Made by a program: the position numbers and the translations under genes
Notes under the pieces: model-generated
What the model saw: the letters and a program-made list of their open reading frames with translations, nothing else
What the model was told of the DNA's origin: nothing
Databases searched by the model: none
Assembly (NCBI GenBank): GCA_946186505.1
Contig: CAMHNI010000007.1
Location: forward strand, 61,608-125,607
Direction of reading: 5' to 3'
Length of the DNA: 64,000 nucleotides
Source of the DNA: an uncultured Prevotellaceae bacterium
Lineage (GTDB): Bacteria; Bacteroidota; Bacteroidia; Bacteroidales; Bacteroidaceae
Shown: positions 27,121 to 35,763 of the stretch, in pieces
How positions within the stretch are numbered: position 1 is the first letter of the stretch
How the letters are laid out: every line of letters starts with the position of its first letter

Positions 27121-28137
27121 TTATTCAATGACGACGGTAGTCCAGCCGTGCTTGTCCTCAATCTCGCCGTACTGGATACCGCGGAGCGTATCGAACAGTT
27201 TCTTTGACATGGGACCGGGCTTGTCGCCGAATGAGTAGCGCTTACCGGTGTCGAGGTCGTCAATATAGCTGATGGGGCTGATGACGGCAGCCGTGCCGCA
27301 GGCTCCTGCCTCCTCAAAAGTCTCCAGCTCCTCTTCGGGAATGGGGCGGCGCTCCACCTTCATGCCTAAGTCCTCAGCCACCTGCATCAGCGACTTGTTA
27401 GTGATGCTGGGCAGGATAGAGGTTGACTTCGGGGTGATGTATGTGTTGTCCTTGATGCCGAAGAAGTTGGCGGCACCACACTCGTCTATGTATTTCTTCT
27501 CCTTGGCGTCAAGATAGAACTCGCAGGCGTAGCCCTTCTCGTGGGCCAGATTGTTGGCAAACAAAGAGGCTGCGTAGTTGCCGCCCACCTTGTACTTACC
27601 GGTACCCAGAGGAGCCGAACGGTCGTAGTCGCGGATAATCACGTATGGATTGGCGGCAAAGCCACCCTTGAAGTACGGGCCTACGGGGGTGACGAAGATC
27701 AGGAAACAGTACTCCTTGGCGGGATGCACGCCTACCTGGGCGCTCGTTCCAATCAGCAATGGGCGGATATAGAGCGTAGCACCGCTCTCGTAGGTGGGAA
27801 TCCACTCCTGGTTGAGGCGCACCACCTTCTTCACCATCTCGGTGAACAGCTCTGTTGAGACCTCGGGCATCATGATGCCGCGGCAGGTTGATTGCAGACG
27901 GGCTGCATTCTCATCGACGCGGAAAATGCGCACCTTGCCGTCAGGACAGCGATAGGCCTTCAGACCCTCGAAAGCCTCCTGACCGTAGTGCAGGCATGTA
28001 GCAGCCATGTGCAGGTTCAGATACTCGTCGGAGCAGACCTCAATCTCGCCCCATTTGCCGTCGCGATAGTAGCAACGCACGTTGTAGTCGGTCTTCATGT
28101 AACCGAAGGACAAACTTGCCCAATCTAAATTCTTCAT
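27121..28137 (-). CDS. ilvE: Branched-chain-amino-acid aminotransferase
   Basis: 'CLHYGQEAFEGLKAYRCPDGKVRIFR', 'YIDECGAANFFGI', 'ITNKSLMQVAEDLGMKVERRPI'. Confidence 0.93.
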   Translation of the reverse strand: MKNLDWASLSFGYMKTDYNVRCYYRDGKWGEIEVCSDEYLNLHMAATCLHYGQEAFEGLKAYRCPDGKVRIFRVDENAARLQSTCRGIMMPEVSTELFTEMVKKVVRLNQEWIPTYESGATLYIRPLLIGTSAQVGVHPAKEYCFLIFVTPVGPYFKGGFAANPYVIIRDYDRSAPLGTGKYKVGGNYAASLFANNLAHEKGYACEFYLDAKEKKYIDECGAANFFGIKDNTYITPKSTSILPSITNKSLMQVAEDLGMKVERRPIPEEELETFEEAGACGTAAVISPISYIDDLDTGKRYSFGDKPGPMSKKLFDTLRGIQYGEIEDKHGWTTVVIE

Positions 28138-28174
28138 ATTCTCAAGTTGTTATAGGTTCTTCTGATTCAACGCG

Positions 28175-28182
28175 CAAAAGTA
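28175..28182 (-). promoter_or_regulatory. -7 box TACTTTTG upstream of ilvE
   Basis: caaaagta on plus strand. Confidence 0.6.
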
Positions 28183-28265
28183 GGTATATTTACGGAAAAA
28201 ACCAAATTTTCGTTCTTAAACTTTCTTTTTTTGCCTCTTTTTTTGCCTGCATGACAGAAATTCAA

Positions 28266-28273
28266 TAAATTTG
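28266..28273 (+). promoter_or_regulatory. -7 box TAAATTTG upstream of HUH/RAYT-like gene
   Basis: Immediately precedes the ATG at 28277. Confidence 0.5.
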
Positions 28274-28276
28274 CAG

Positions 28277-29405
28277 ATGAAACCTACAAACTATGAAATG
28301 ACAGACGACACCGTAACACAGGAGAAATGGCAATGGCAGGAACCGGGTACAGCGTGGAAGGGTGCCGCTCTGTATCATGTCACTCTGACTGTTCCCGACA
28401 GTCGGTCTGTGTTGGGCAAAATTATTACCCCTGAAGGCGACCCAGCCAAAGCCTGCGTGGTGCGTACGCCTCTGGGCGATGCGGTCGTGGACTGCCTGAT
28501 GAGCATACCACAGCATCATCCTGAGGTGCAGGTACTGCATTTCTGTCTGATGCCCGACCATCTGCATGCTGTGTTGTATGTACGTCGTTTCATGACCAGG
28601 GGTGTCGGGACGTTGGTGAGGGGCTTCTGGCAGGCTGTCAAGAAGCTGGGGCGTGCTTGTTCGGCTTCTCCTATGGTCTCTTCTTTTATGAGCCCGAATG
28701 GTATTCGGGAAAAGCTCAAAGAAGAGAGCAGACAGTTACAGGACTTTGCTGCCACACTACGCGGGAGAATGGGTGACGAGAGCTATTACCGTCTTCTGCC
28801 TCTCTTTACCGAGATGCCATTCATCCGTCCGATGTCTCGTTACTCGCAGCTGCCCAACACCATCCGTTATATCGACATGAATCCCCAGCGTTTGGCCACA
28901 AAGCGTCTAAAGCCCAGTTTCTTCCGTGTACAGAAAGACGTTGTCATCGGTAGCCGCAGCTACGACGGTGTAGGCAATGTTGCTTTGTTGATGGAGGAAC
29001 GACGCCACTGTGCATGTGCGGCACATCATGGTGGAGCAGGCTGCGTATGGAGACACAGCGCCGTTGCGCAACTACAAAAACTCCTGTGTATTGATGGCAC
29101 GCAAAGGGACGGTGATGGTGTCGCCGTTTATCTCGCCAGATGAGAAGCTGGTGATGCAGGTGCTGCTGCAAGAGAAACGTCCGTTCATCCTGCTGACTGA
29201 CAACGGCTTCCGTGACTACTACAAGCCTGCAGATTCTCTTTTCGACGCATGTGAACAGGGGAATCTGCTTATCCTCAGTCCCTGGCCGCATGATGACAAA
29301 AAACGCCACATCAGTCGTGCTGACTGTGTTGCTCTCAATACAATGGCTGAAGAGATCTGCATGTGTCTTTGTGACACAAGCGCAAATATCCCGTCAGCGA
29401 CCTGA
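28277..29405 (+). pseudogene. HUH/Y1-transposase-like (RAYT-type) protein with C-terminal Rossmann/DprA-like segment, split by a frameshift near 28,992-29,010
   Basis: ORF 28271-29143 has 'LHFCLMPDHLHAVLYV' (HUH) and 'RYIDMNPQRLA' (candidate catalytic Tyr). ORF 29010-29405 continues in another frame ('HIMVEQAAYGDTAPLRNYKNSCVLMARKGTVMVSPFISPDEKLVMQ...'). Frame 0 opens just after the TGA at 28989. Confidence 0.75.
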
Positions 29406-29520
29406 CCGATGAGAAGAACTGATATCGTGAAAGAAGTAAACAAAGTTAAATTCGGAGCAAATCATGATAACTCTCAAGAAAAAGCAGTAATTTTGTAGCC
29501 ACTACATACTGATAATGTTA

Positions 29521-29637
29521 AAAAACTGTGCCCCTCGTGCCCCTTTTCGACTTAATAATCTGTCTTACAAATAGTTGGCAGGGGCACAGTAGGCCGAAAA
29601 CCGTGCCCCTAGGGTGCCCCTGCCGTGCCCCTGAAAT
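29521..29637 (+). repeat. Left arm of long inverted repeat (GTGCCCC-rich)
   Basis: Near-identical to the reverse complement of 30,025-30,146; contains actgtgcccct ... aggggcacagt sub-hairpin. Confidence 0.9.
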
Positions 29638-29680
29638 ACTCCCTCTCCAAGTCGTAAAAACAGTCGTCTGAAGGGGCTGT

Positions 29681-29727
29681 GGTGGGGTCTGTATCTTCTT
29701 CAATGACAAAATATTACAGACCCCACC
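29681..29727. repeat. Perfect 13-bp hairpin
   Basis: GGTGGGGTCTGTA (29681-29693) / TACAGACCCCACC (29715-29727), 21-nt loop. Confidence 0.9.
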
Positions 29728-29730
29728 CCG

Positions 29731-29764
29731 TCCTTCGGACACCCCTCCCCTTTATGGGGAGGGG
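29731..29764. repeat. Two adjacent hairpins: GTCC-TTCG-GGAC type UUCG tetraloop and CCCCTCCCC/GGGGAGGGG
   Basis: gtccttcggac then cccctcccctttatggggagggg. Confidence 0.8.
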
Positions 29765-29780
29765 AGTGCCATGCGGCTTG

Positions 29781-29854
29781 TTCGATGGTGGCCCCTGAAG
29801 TAGTCCATTTCCAAGTGTTCGATGGTGGCCCCTGAAGTAGTCCATTTCCAAGTG
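29781..29854 (+). repeat. Perfect tandem duplication of a 37-bp unit
   Basis: ttcgatggtggcccctgaagtagtccatttccaagtg at 29781-29817 and again at 29818-29854. Confidence 0.95.
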
Positions 29855-29945
29855 CTAAAACGGCCGTATGAAGGGGGCGGACGTGCCGGATAGAGATCAC
29901 AGGCTGGCTGCGTTGGAGGGAGAAATAGGCGCTTTGCAACCGTTT

Positions 29946-30005
29946 GCGTAGGCGCAAACGACCTTTCGCGTAGGCGCAAACGACCGTGCGCGTAGGCGCA
30001 AAAGG
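29946..30005 (+). repeat. 22-bp-period tandem repeat, ~2.7 copies
   Basis: gcgtaggcgcaaacgacc at 29946 and 29968, gcgtaggcgcaaaagg at 29990; first copy sits in TTTGCG-tagg-CGCAAA palindrome. Confidence 0.9.
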
Positions 30006-30024
30006 AATAGACCTAAATTTTCAA

Positions 30025-30146
30025 GCTATTTCTCAGGGGCACCCTAGGGGCACGGTAGGGGCACGGTTTTTGGCCTACTGTGCCCCTGTCAACAAGCTAT
30101 TAATCAGATATTTAAGTCGAAAAGGGGCACGAGGGGCACGGTTTTT
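30025..30146 (-). repeat. Right arm of long inverted repeat (GTGCCCC-rich)
   Basis: Reverse complement aligns with 29,521-29,637, with two GTGCCCCT sub-units in swapped order. Confidence 0.9.
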
Positions 30147-30212
30147 ATTTGTTTCATGTATATATAATCGCTTCGTTTGTGCGAATCATGATGGCAGTGA
30201 CGGGCATGTTTT

Positions 30213-30404
30213 TTAGTCTTCGGTCAGGATTTTCTTGATTTCCTCGTCGGTCTTGGTCAGTTTGTCCTTGCAGAGTTTGATGAGCTGCTGGGCGCGTTTG
30301 AGCTGTTCGGCCATCTGGTCGATGTCGAGTTCGTCGTTTTCCATGCGGCGGACGATGGTCTGTAGTTCCGCGTAGGCGGCTTCGTATTTCAGTTCTTCTT
30401 TCAT
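30213..30404 (-). CDS. xseB: Exodeoxyribonuclease VII small subunit
   Basis: 'YEAAYAELQTIVRRMENDELDIDQMAEQLKRAQQLIKLCKDKL'. Confidence 0.9.
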   Translation of the reverse strand: MKEELKYEAAYAELQTIVRRMENDELDIDQMAEQLKRAQQLIKLCKDKLTKTDEEIKKILTED

Positions 30405-31693
30405 TTGATGATTGATTTGATGGTTCCTTTTTCCATGACAGTTTCTATCTCGTCGCCCTTGCGCAGTGTTTTCGGGTCGCGCACTGCATGGCCGTCTTTG
30501 CGTGTGATGCTGTAACCGCGTTTCAGCAGCAGTTGTGGATCGAGGGCTTTCAACTGTTCAGCCGTCAGTTCCAGTTTGTGGCGTTCGTTGGTCATCCTGC
30601 GTTCAGCAATCAAGGGAATTCTCTGTCCGAAGGTGTCGATTCTGCTGCGGTTAATAGTGACTCTCTGTTGTGCCACCGCCAGCAGACGGCTGAACAGTTG
30701 GGTGATGCGGGCTTCCTGCTGTGTCCTGACGATGGAGAACAGGCGGGGAATGGCCTGTTGGATGGACAGGAGTTGAGAGCTGAGGGTTGTGAGTTTTTGC
30801 TGGGTATAGCGGGCCAGACGGTTCTGGGCATCGTCTATGGCGTCTGACACTTTTTGTGCATGGTCGATGAGAAAGGCGGCGGCCGCCGTCGGTGTCTTGA
30901 CCCGCAGGTGACTCACCATGTCGAGGATGGACTCATCGCGGTCGTGGCCGATGCCCGTGATGACGGGCAGGGGGAAGTTGGCTACGTTCTCGGCCAGTGC
31001 CAGTGTGTCGAAGCCCGACATGTCGCTGGTGGCACCGCCGCCACGGATGATGACGACGCAGTCGAAAGAAGAGGCGAGGGCATAGACGGTGTTCAGCGCC
31101 GCGATGACGCTCTGTTCCACACCTTCGCCCTGCATGACGGCAGGGAACAGCCGTGACTGGAACGTGAAGCGTGAGTCTGCCAGCTGGGCAGCAAAGTCGC
31201 CATAGCCTGCTGCTGTCTGGCTGCTGATGACGGCGATACGCAGGCAGAACAGAGGCAGGAGTAGTTCACGCTGCAGGTCGAAGACACCTTCCTCCTTCAG
31301 TTGACGAATGATTTCCTGTCTGCGCCGTGCCTGGTCGCCGAGGGTGTAGTTAGGGTCGATGTCGGTGACAATCCATGAGAATCCGTAAGCCTCGTGGAAC
31401 TGGGGATAGACCTTGAGCAACACTTTCATGCCTGCACGGAGCTGCTGGCCGGTGGTGCGTTCGAAGTAAGGCCGTATGAGCATCCATTTTGATGCCCAGC
31501 ATTTGGCTGAGGCCCGGGCGACGGGCGTGGCTGCACGGTTGTCGCGCTGGATGAGTTCCATGTAGCAGTGTCCGCGGCTTTCGCGGCACTCCGACAGTTC
31601 CGCCTCTACCCAGTATTCGTCGGGCATTCCCAACTCAATCACCTCGCGTACCAGCTGGTTGAGTTCGAGCAGCGAGAGCCTGTTATTTCCCAT
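30401..31693 (-). CDS. xseA: Exodeoxyribonuclease VII large subunit
   Basis: 'LSLLELNQLVREVIEL', 'VVIIRGGGATSDMSGFDTLALAENVANFPLPVITGIGHDRDESILDMVSHLRVKTPTAAAAFLID'; ATGA overlap with xseB. Confidence 0.93.
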   Translation of the reverse strand: MGNNRLSLLELNQLVREVIELGMPDEYWVEAELSECRESRGHCYMELIQRDNRAATPVARASAKCWASKWMLIRPYFERTTGQQLRAGMKVLLKVYPQFHEAYGFSWIVTDIDPNYTLGDQARRRQEIIRQLKEEGVFDLQRELLLPLFCLRIAVISSQTAAGYGDFAAQLADSRFTFQSRLFPAVMQGEGVEQSVIAALNTVYALASSFDCVVIIRGGGATSDMSGFDTLALAENVANFPLPVITGIGHDRDESILDMVSHLRVKTPTAAAAFLIDHAQKVSDAIDDAQNRLARYTQQKLTTLSSQLLSIQQAIPRLFSIVRTQQEARITQLFSRLLAVAQQRVTINRSRIDTFGQRIPLIAERRMTNERHKLELTAEQLKALDPQLLLKRGYSITRKDGHAVRDPKTLRKGDEIETVMEKGTIKSIIK

Positions 31694-33137
31694 TATCAAA
31701 TAATTTCCTCTCTTCTTTCAGTTTCCCTACCATGTAAGCCTTCCAGAAATTCGGCTTACCATATCCGAACACGTTGTCGGGGGCATCGTTGTTGTCGGCT
31801 GTCTGTCGTATCAGCCTGATGATGTCCGTAGCCGTCTTGCCGGGCAGAGCCTGCCAGAGACAAGCCACCAGTCCGCAGACCACAGGCGTTGAGAACGACG
31901 TGCCCATGTCGCGTACCACTGCGCCGCGTCCAGAGATCAGCACCACAGGAGCGCCGATGGCTACCACGTCGGGTTTGACCCGACCGTCTTGTGAAGGTCC
32001 TACTGACGAGAACGGTGCGCTCTTGCCCTGGCGGTTGAGGGCACCGATGGTCAGTATGTCGTGTGCATCGGCCGGAACGCAGATTTTCTTCCACGGTGCC
32101 ATGCCTGAGTTTCCTGCGGAATTGACCAGAATGATACCTTTGCGTGCCAGCATGGAGGCTGAGCGCGAAATCAGCGTTGAATGGCCGTCAAGGTCGCGCA
32201 ACCGCAGGCTCTTGTGGGGCGGGTCGTACTCGTTGTAGCCCAGGCTGGAGTTGATGATATCTACGCCAGCCGAGTCGGCCAGTTCGGCTGCCATGGCCCA
32301 GTAGTCCTCCTCGACGGGTTGTTCCGTATATTGGTCTTCGCAGCGTATCAGCCAGTAGCTGGCTTCGGGGGCTGTTCCTACCAGCACTTCGGGGACGTTG
32401 GCCGCCATGGCAGAGAACACGCGTGTGCCGTGGTCGCCCTCGTAGAAAACCTGTTCGTCGGGGTTGGCAGGGTGAGGCAGCTTGGGGTTCTGCCATATCA
32501 TGTCGCGGAATCCGTCGATCCTGGCCCCATACAGCGCGGGAATACTGTTTGTGTTCTGAAACCCGCCGTCGAGTACGGCTATGACCATTCCCTTTCCGCG
32601 CATGCCAATGCCGTGCAGCCTGTGTCCGAGGATGCTCTCTATCTGCTCTTTGCCGCCGCCGTAGCGTTCCTGTTTCACCGAGTCCCACGGGTTGAAGTAG
32701 TTGTGGTAACGTTCGCGGAGCAGTTCCTTGTGGTCTATCGAGTCGGGTGAGATCCATACCAGTTCGGCTTTTGTCACGAAGGGCAGTCCGGCAAGCCTCT
32801 GCAGGGCCAGCGTATCTTTCGAACAGGTCAGCACGGTGTTGTTCCACCGGCTCGTGCCGACGATGCTGACATCCTGCTGGGCGCGTATGGTTTTCAGGTA
32901 TTGGGGCGATACGGGCAAGTCGGTCGAGTCAATCTGCAGTCCCTGTCTCCGCCGCCGTTCCACGCTCCGCTGCGAGAGCCACCTTGTGGGGTGGTCCAGA
33001 TGGTAGGGCGATTCCTGCTTGTCGCGCAGCGTCAGCCTGTACATATACTGTTTGCAGCCAGGGTATTTCACCTTGGCTGTGGCATAGCTTGCAATGGCAA
33101 GCAGCAGCAGTACAAGACTTTTTGCAGCGTGTCTCAT
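31683..33137 (-). CDS. S8 family serine peptidase (subtilisin-like), secreted
   Basis: 'VIAVLDGGFQNTN', 'DHGTRVFSAMAA', 'GTSFSTPVVCGLVACLWQ'. Confidence 0.88.
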   Translation of the reverse strand: MRHAAKSLVLLLLAIASYATAKVKYPGCKQYMYRLTLRDKQESPYHLDHPTRWLSQRSVERRRRQGLQIDSTDLPVSPQYLKTIRAQQDVSIVGTSRWNNTVLTCSKDTLALQRLAGLPFVTKAELVWISPDSIDHKELLRERYHNYFNPWDSVKQERYGGGKEQIESILGHRLHGIGMRGKGMVIAVLDGGFQNTNSIPALYGARIDGFRDMIWQNPKLPHPANPDEQVFYEGDHGTRVFSAMAANVPEVLVGTAPEASYWLIRCEDQYTEQPVEEDYWAMAAELADSAGVDIINSSLGYNEYDPPHKSLRLRDLDGHSTLISRSASMLARKGIILVNSAGNSGMAPWKKICVPADAHDILTIGALNRQGKSAPFSSVGPSQDGRVKPDVVAIGAPVVLISGRGAVVRDMGTSFSTPVVCGLVACLWQALPGKTATDIIRLIRQTADNNDAPDNVFGYGKPNFWKAYMVGKLKEERKLFDNGK

Positions 33138-33145
33138 CCGGGCGT

Positions 33146-35725
33146 TTAGTGTATGTTGACAGTTGTTTTCACCAGAGCGGCGTCAGCACTGCTGCCACCG
33201 ATCATCAGTTCGTGTTTGCCAGGCACGACACGCATGGTGTTGCTCTGGGTGTCCCAGCCTTCGAAGCTTTCACGGGGCAGGGCGATGGTGACCGTCTGCT
33301 GCTCGCCGGCCTTGAGCTGCACCTGCTGGAAGGCACGGAGTGTCTTCAGAGGTCCTTCTTTGTCGGCGATGCGTCTGATATAGACTTGTACGGTCTCCAG
33401 TCCTTCGCATTTGCCGGTATTCTTCACATTGACGCTGAGTTTGCCGTTTTTATAGACGGGTTTGCCATAGGCAAAGGTGGTGTATGACAGACCGTGGCCA
33501 AAGGGGAAGAGTGCCTCGCCCTCATAGTAGCGGTAAGTGCGGTTTTTCATCGTGTAGTCTAAGAAGTCAGGCAGTTCGTCAGTGCTCTTGTAGAAGGTGA
33601 CGGGCAGTTTGCCGCTCGGGCATCTGTCACCGAAGAGAACGTCGGCCAAGGCTCGGCCACCCTGCTCACCGTCGTACCACCACTGGAGGATGGCGTCACA
33701 GGTCTCCGTCTCGGGCAGCAGCCCCATTGCACCGCCGGAACAGTTGACGAAGACGACGCGTTTGCCCGCTTCATGGAGCATGCGGAGCACGTCGCGCTGT
33801 GCCTGTGGCAGTTCGATGCTGGTGCGGTCGCCACCCTTGAAGCCAGGTTCGCTGACTTTCATCTCCTCGCCTTCGAGACTGGGAGAGATGCCGCCGACGA
33901 AGATGACGGTTTTGGCAGTGCCAATCTGTGCCAGCAGTTCCTCTGCCGTAGGACTGACCTTCTTCTGGATGTCAAAGTTCAGGGTGCCGTAGCCGGTCTC
34001 CTGTACGTAGTCTATCTGGATGCGGTAGTGCTGTCCGGCCTTGACGGACAATTCTTTCTTGGCTCCCTGTATGCGGTGGCGCACTTTCCAGATGTCAACG
34101 ATGGTGTCACCATTGACGAGGAGGCGCAGCTTGTCGTCGGCACTGATGTCGAAGATAAGCGTTTCATCTCGTGTGGGAACGAAAGTACCGTCGAGGCGTG
34201 CCGAGAAGTTCTCGAGGTTGACACCCGGTGCAAAGACGGTGTTGCCGCCGTTGCTCAGGTGGACGGGCTGTGTCAGGGTGACAGTGGCAGCGGGTGTGCC
34301 CTGCATCTCCGTATTATTATAATAGGTGGCTTGCAGACCCTTTGGACCGAGGGGTGAAATGATTTCGCCGAAACGGCTCTCGAACGACTCGTTGCGGGTC
34401 AGTCCGCAACCGGGCACGTAGTGCGTCGATAGTCTCTCGCTGATGCCTTCGAGGGCGGTGACAGTCTTGGTGGGATAGCCAGAGTAGTTGCCCCACATCA
34501 TGACCGAGTCATTGGCATTAGGTCCCATGACAACGACGGACGATGTGGGTGAGAGTGGCAGCACACCGTTCCTGTTCTGCAGCAGAACGATGCTCTTCAG
34601 GGCGATGTCATAGGCCAGTTGCTTGTGCGTCGCAGAGGCGACGGCGCTCTCGGGAATCTTTGTCCAGGGATTCAGGTCGTCGGGGTCGAAATCGCCCAGC
34701 TGGAACCGGGCTATGAGCAGTCGGCGCAGTGAGCGGTCGATGTCAGCCTCCTTGATGTCGCCCCGGCGGACAGCCTCGGGCAGGTTCTTGTATTCCGAAC
34801 CGCACTCCACGTCAGTACCTGCCAGTACGGCCTGAGCCGCAGCCTGGGGCTGGTCCTTGGCGGTGTTGTGCCATTTAGGCAGGAAGTCGCGTATGGCACC
34901 GCAGTCGCTGGTAATCAGTCCTTGGAATCCCCATTCGTCGCGCAGGATCTGTTGCTCATAGCGCGTCTGCGAACAGCAGGGCTGTCCGTCGATGCGTTGG
35001 TAGGCACACATCACTTCGGCCACGTCGCCCTCCTGTACCAGTACCTTGAAGGCCGGCAGGTAAGTCTCCCACAGGTCGCGCTCGGGCAGGTCCTCGATGT
35101 TGAAGGTGTGGCGGTTCCACTCCGGTCCGCTGTGTACGGCAAAATGCTTGGCACAGGCCAGCAGCTTGCGGTATCTGCTGATGCCGAGGTCTTCACCGTT
35201 GTAGTCCGTGCCTTGTAAACCACGGACGACGGCCGTTCCCATCCTCGATGTCAGGTACGGGTCTTCACCATAGGTCTCCTGTCCGCGTCCCCATCGCGGG
35301 TCCCTGAAGATGTTGATGTTGGGCGTCCAGAACGACAGGCTCTGGTAGCGTTTGACGTCGCCAGACCGTTTGGCCTGCTGTGCCTTTACACGGGCCTCGT
35401 CGCTGACGGCCGTGAACACCCTGTGCAGCAGTGCGTCATCCCATGAGGCGGCCATAGCCATGGTGATGGGGAAGACGGTGGCATAGCCGTTGCGGCCAAC
35501 GCCGTGCAAGGCCTCGTTCCACCACTGGAACTGTGGAATGCCGAGACGTGAGATGGCTGGTGAGGAGTCCATCATCAGTTTGACTTTCTCGTCAAGGGTC
35601 AGCCGCGTCAGCAGGTCATCGGCCCTCTCCTGGGCCGTTAGCTGCGGATTCTGGTACGGCAGTTGCTGGGCATTGGCCAGCAGGGTACATGTCAGTAGTA
35701 CAATTGCAATTGACTTTCTCTTCAT
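33146..35725 (-). CDS. Glycoside hydrolase family 3 (beta-glucosidase/xylosidase-like) with PA14 domain
   Basis: Signal peptide; 'QERADDLLTRLTLDEKV', 'GLITSDCGAIRDF', fibronectin III-like C-terminus; PA14-like insert. Start set at the internal ATG. Confidence 0.9.
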   Translation of the reverse strand: MKRKSIAIVLLTCTLLANAQQLPYQNPQLTAQERADDLLTRLTLDEKVKLMMDSSPAISRLGIPQFQWWNEALHGVGRNGYATVFPITMAMAASWDDALLHRVFTAVSDEARVKAQQAKRSGDVKRYQSLSFWTPNINIFRDPRWGRGQETYGEDPYLTSRMGTAVVRGLQGTDYNGEDLGISRYRKLLACAKHFAVHSGPEWNRHTFNIEDLPERDLWETYLPAFKVLVQEGDVAEVMCAYQRIDGQPCCSQTRYEQQILRDEWGFQGLITSDCGAIRDFLPKWHNTAKDQPQAAAQAVLAGTDVECGSEYKNLPEAVRRGDIKEADIDRSLRRLLIARFQLGDFDPDDLNPWTKIPESAVASATHKQLAYDIALKSIVLLQNRNGVLPLSPTSSVVVMGPNANDSVMMWGNYSGYPTKTVTALEGISERLSTHYVPGCGLTRNESFESRFGEIISPLGPKGLQATYYNNTEMQGTPAATVTLTQPVHLSNGGNTVFAPGVNLENFSARLDGTFVPTRDETLIFDISADDKLRLLVNGDTIVDIWKVRHRIQGAKKELSVKAGQHYRIQIDYVQETGYGTLNFDIQKKVSPTAEELLAQIGTAKTVIFVGGISPSLEGEEMKVSEPGFKGGDRTSIELPQAQRDVLRMLHEAGKRVVFVNCSGGAMGLLPETETCDAILQWWYDGEQGGRALADVLFGDRCPSGKLPVTFYKSTDELPDFLDYTMKNRTYRYYEGEALFPFGHGLSYTTFAYGKPVYKNGKLSVNVKNTGKCEGLETVQVYIRRIADKEGPLKTLRAFQQVQLKAGEQQTVTIALPRESFEGWDTQSNTMRVVPGKHELMIGGSSADAALVKTTVNIH

Positions 35726-35763
35726 AAGTTTGTAGTAGTTAGCAGTAGTTTGTGTCTTTATCT

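Noticed and set aside
29781-30005. Possible CRISPR array
   Set aside because: 37-bp units are abutting with no spacer, the 22-bp repeats have ~4-nt gaps, and there are no cas genes nearby.
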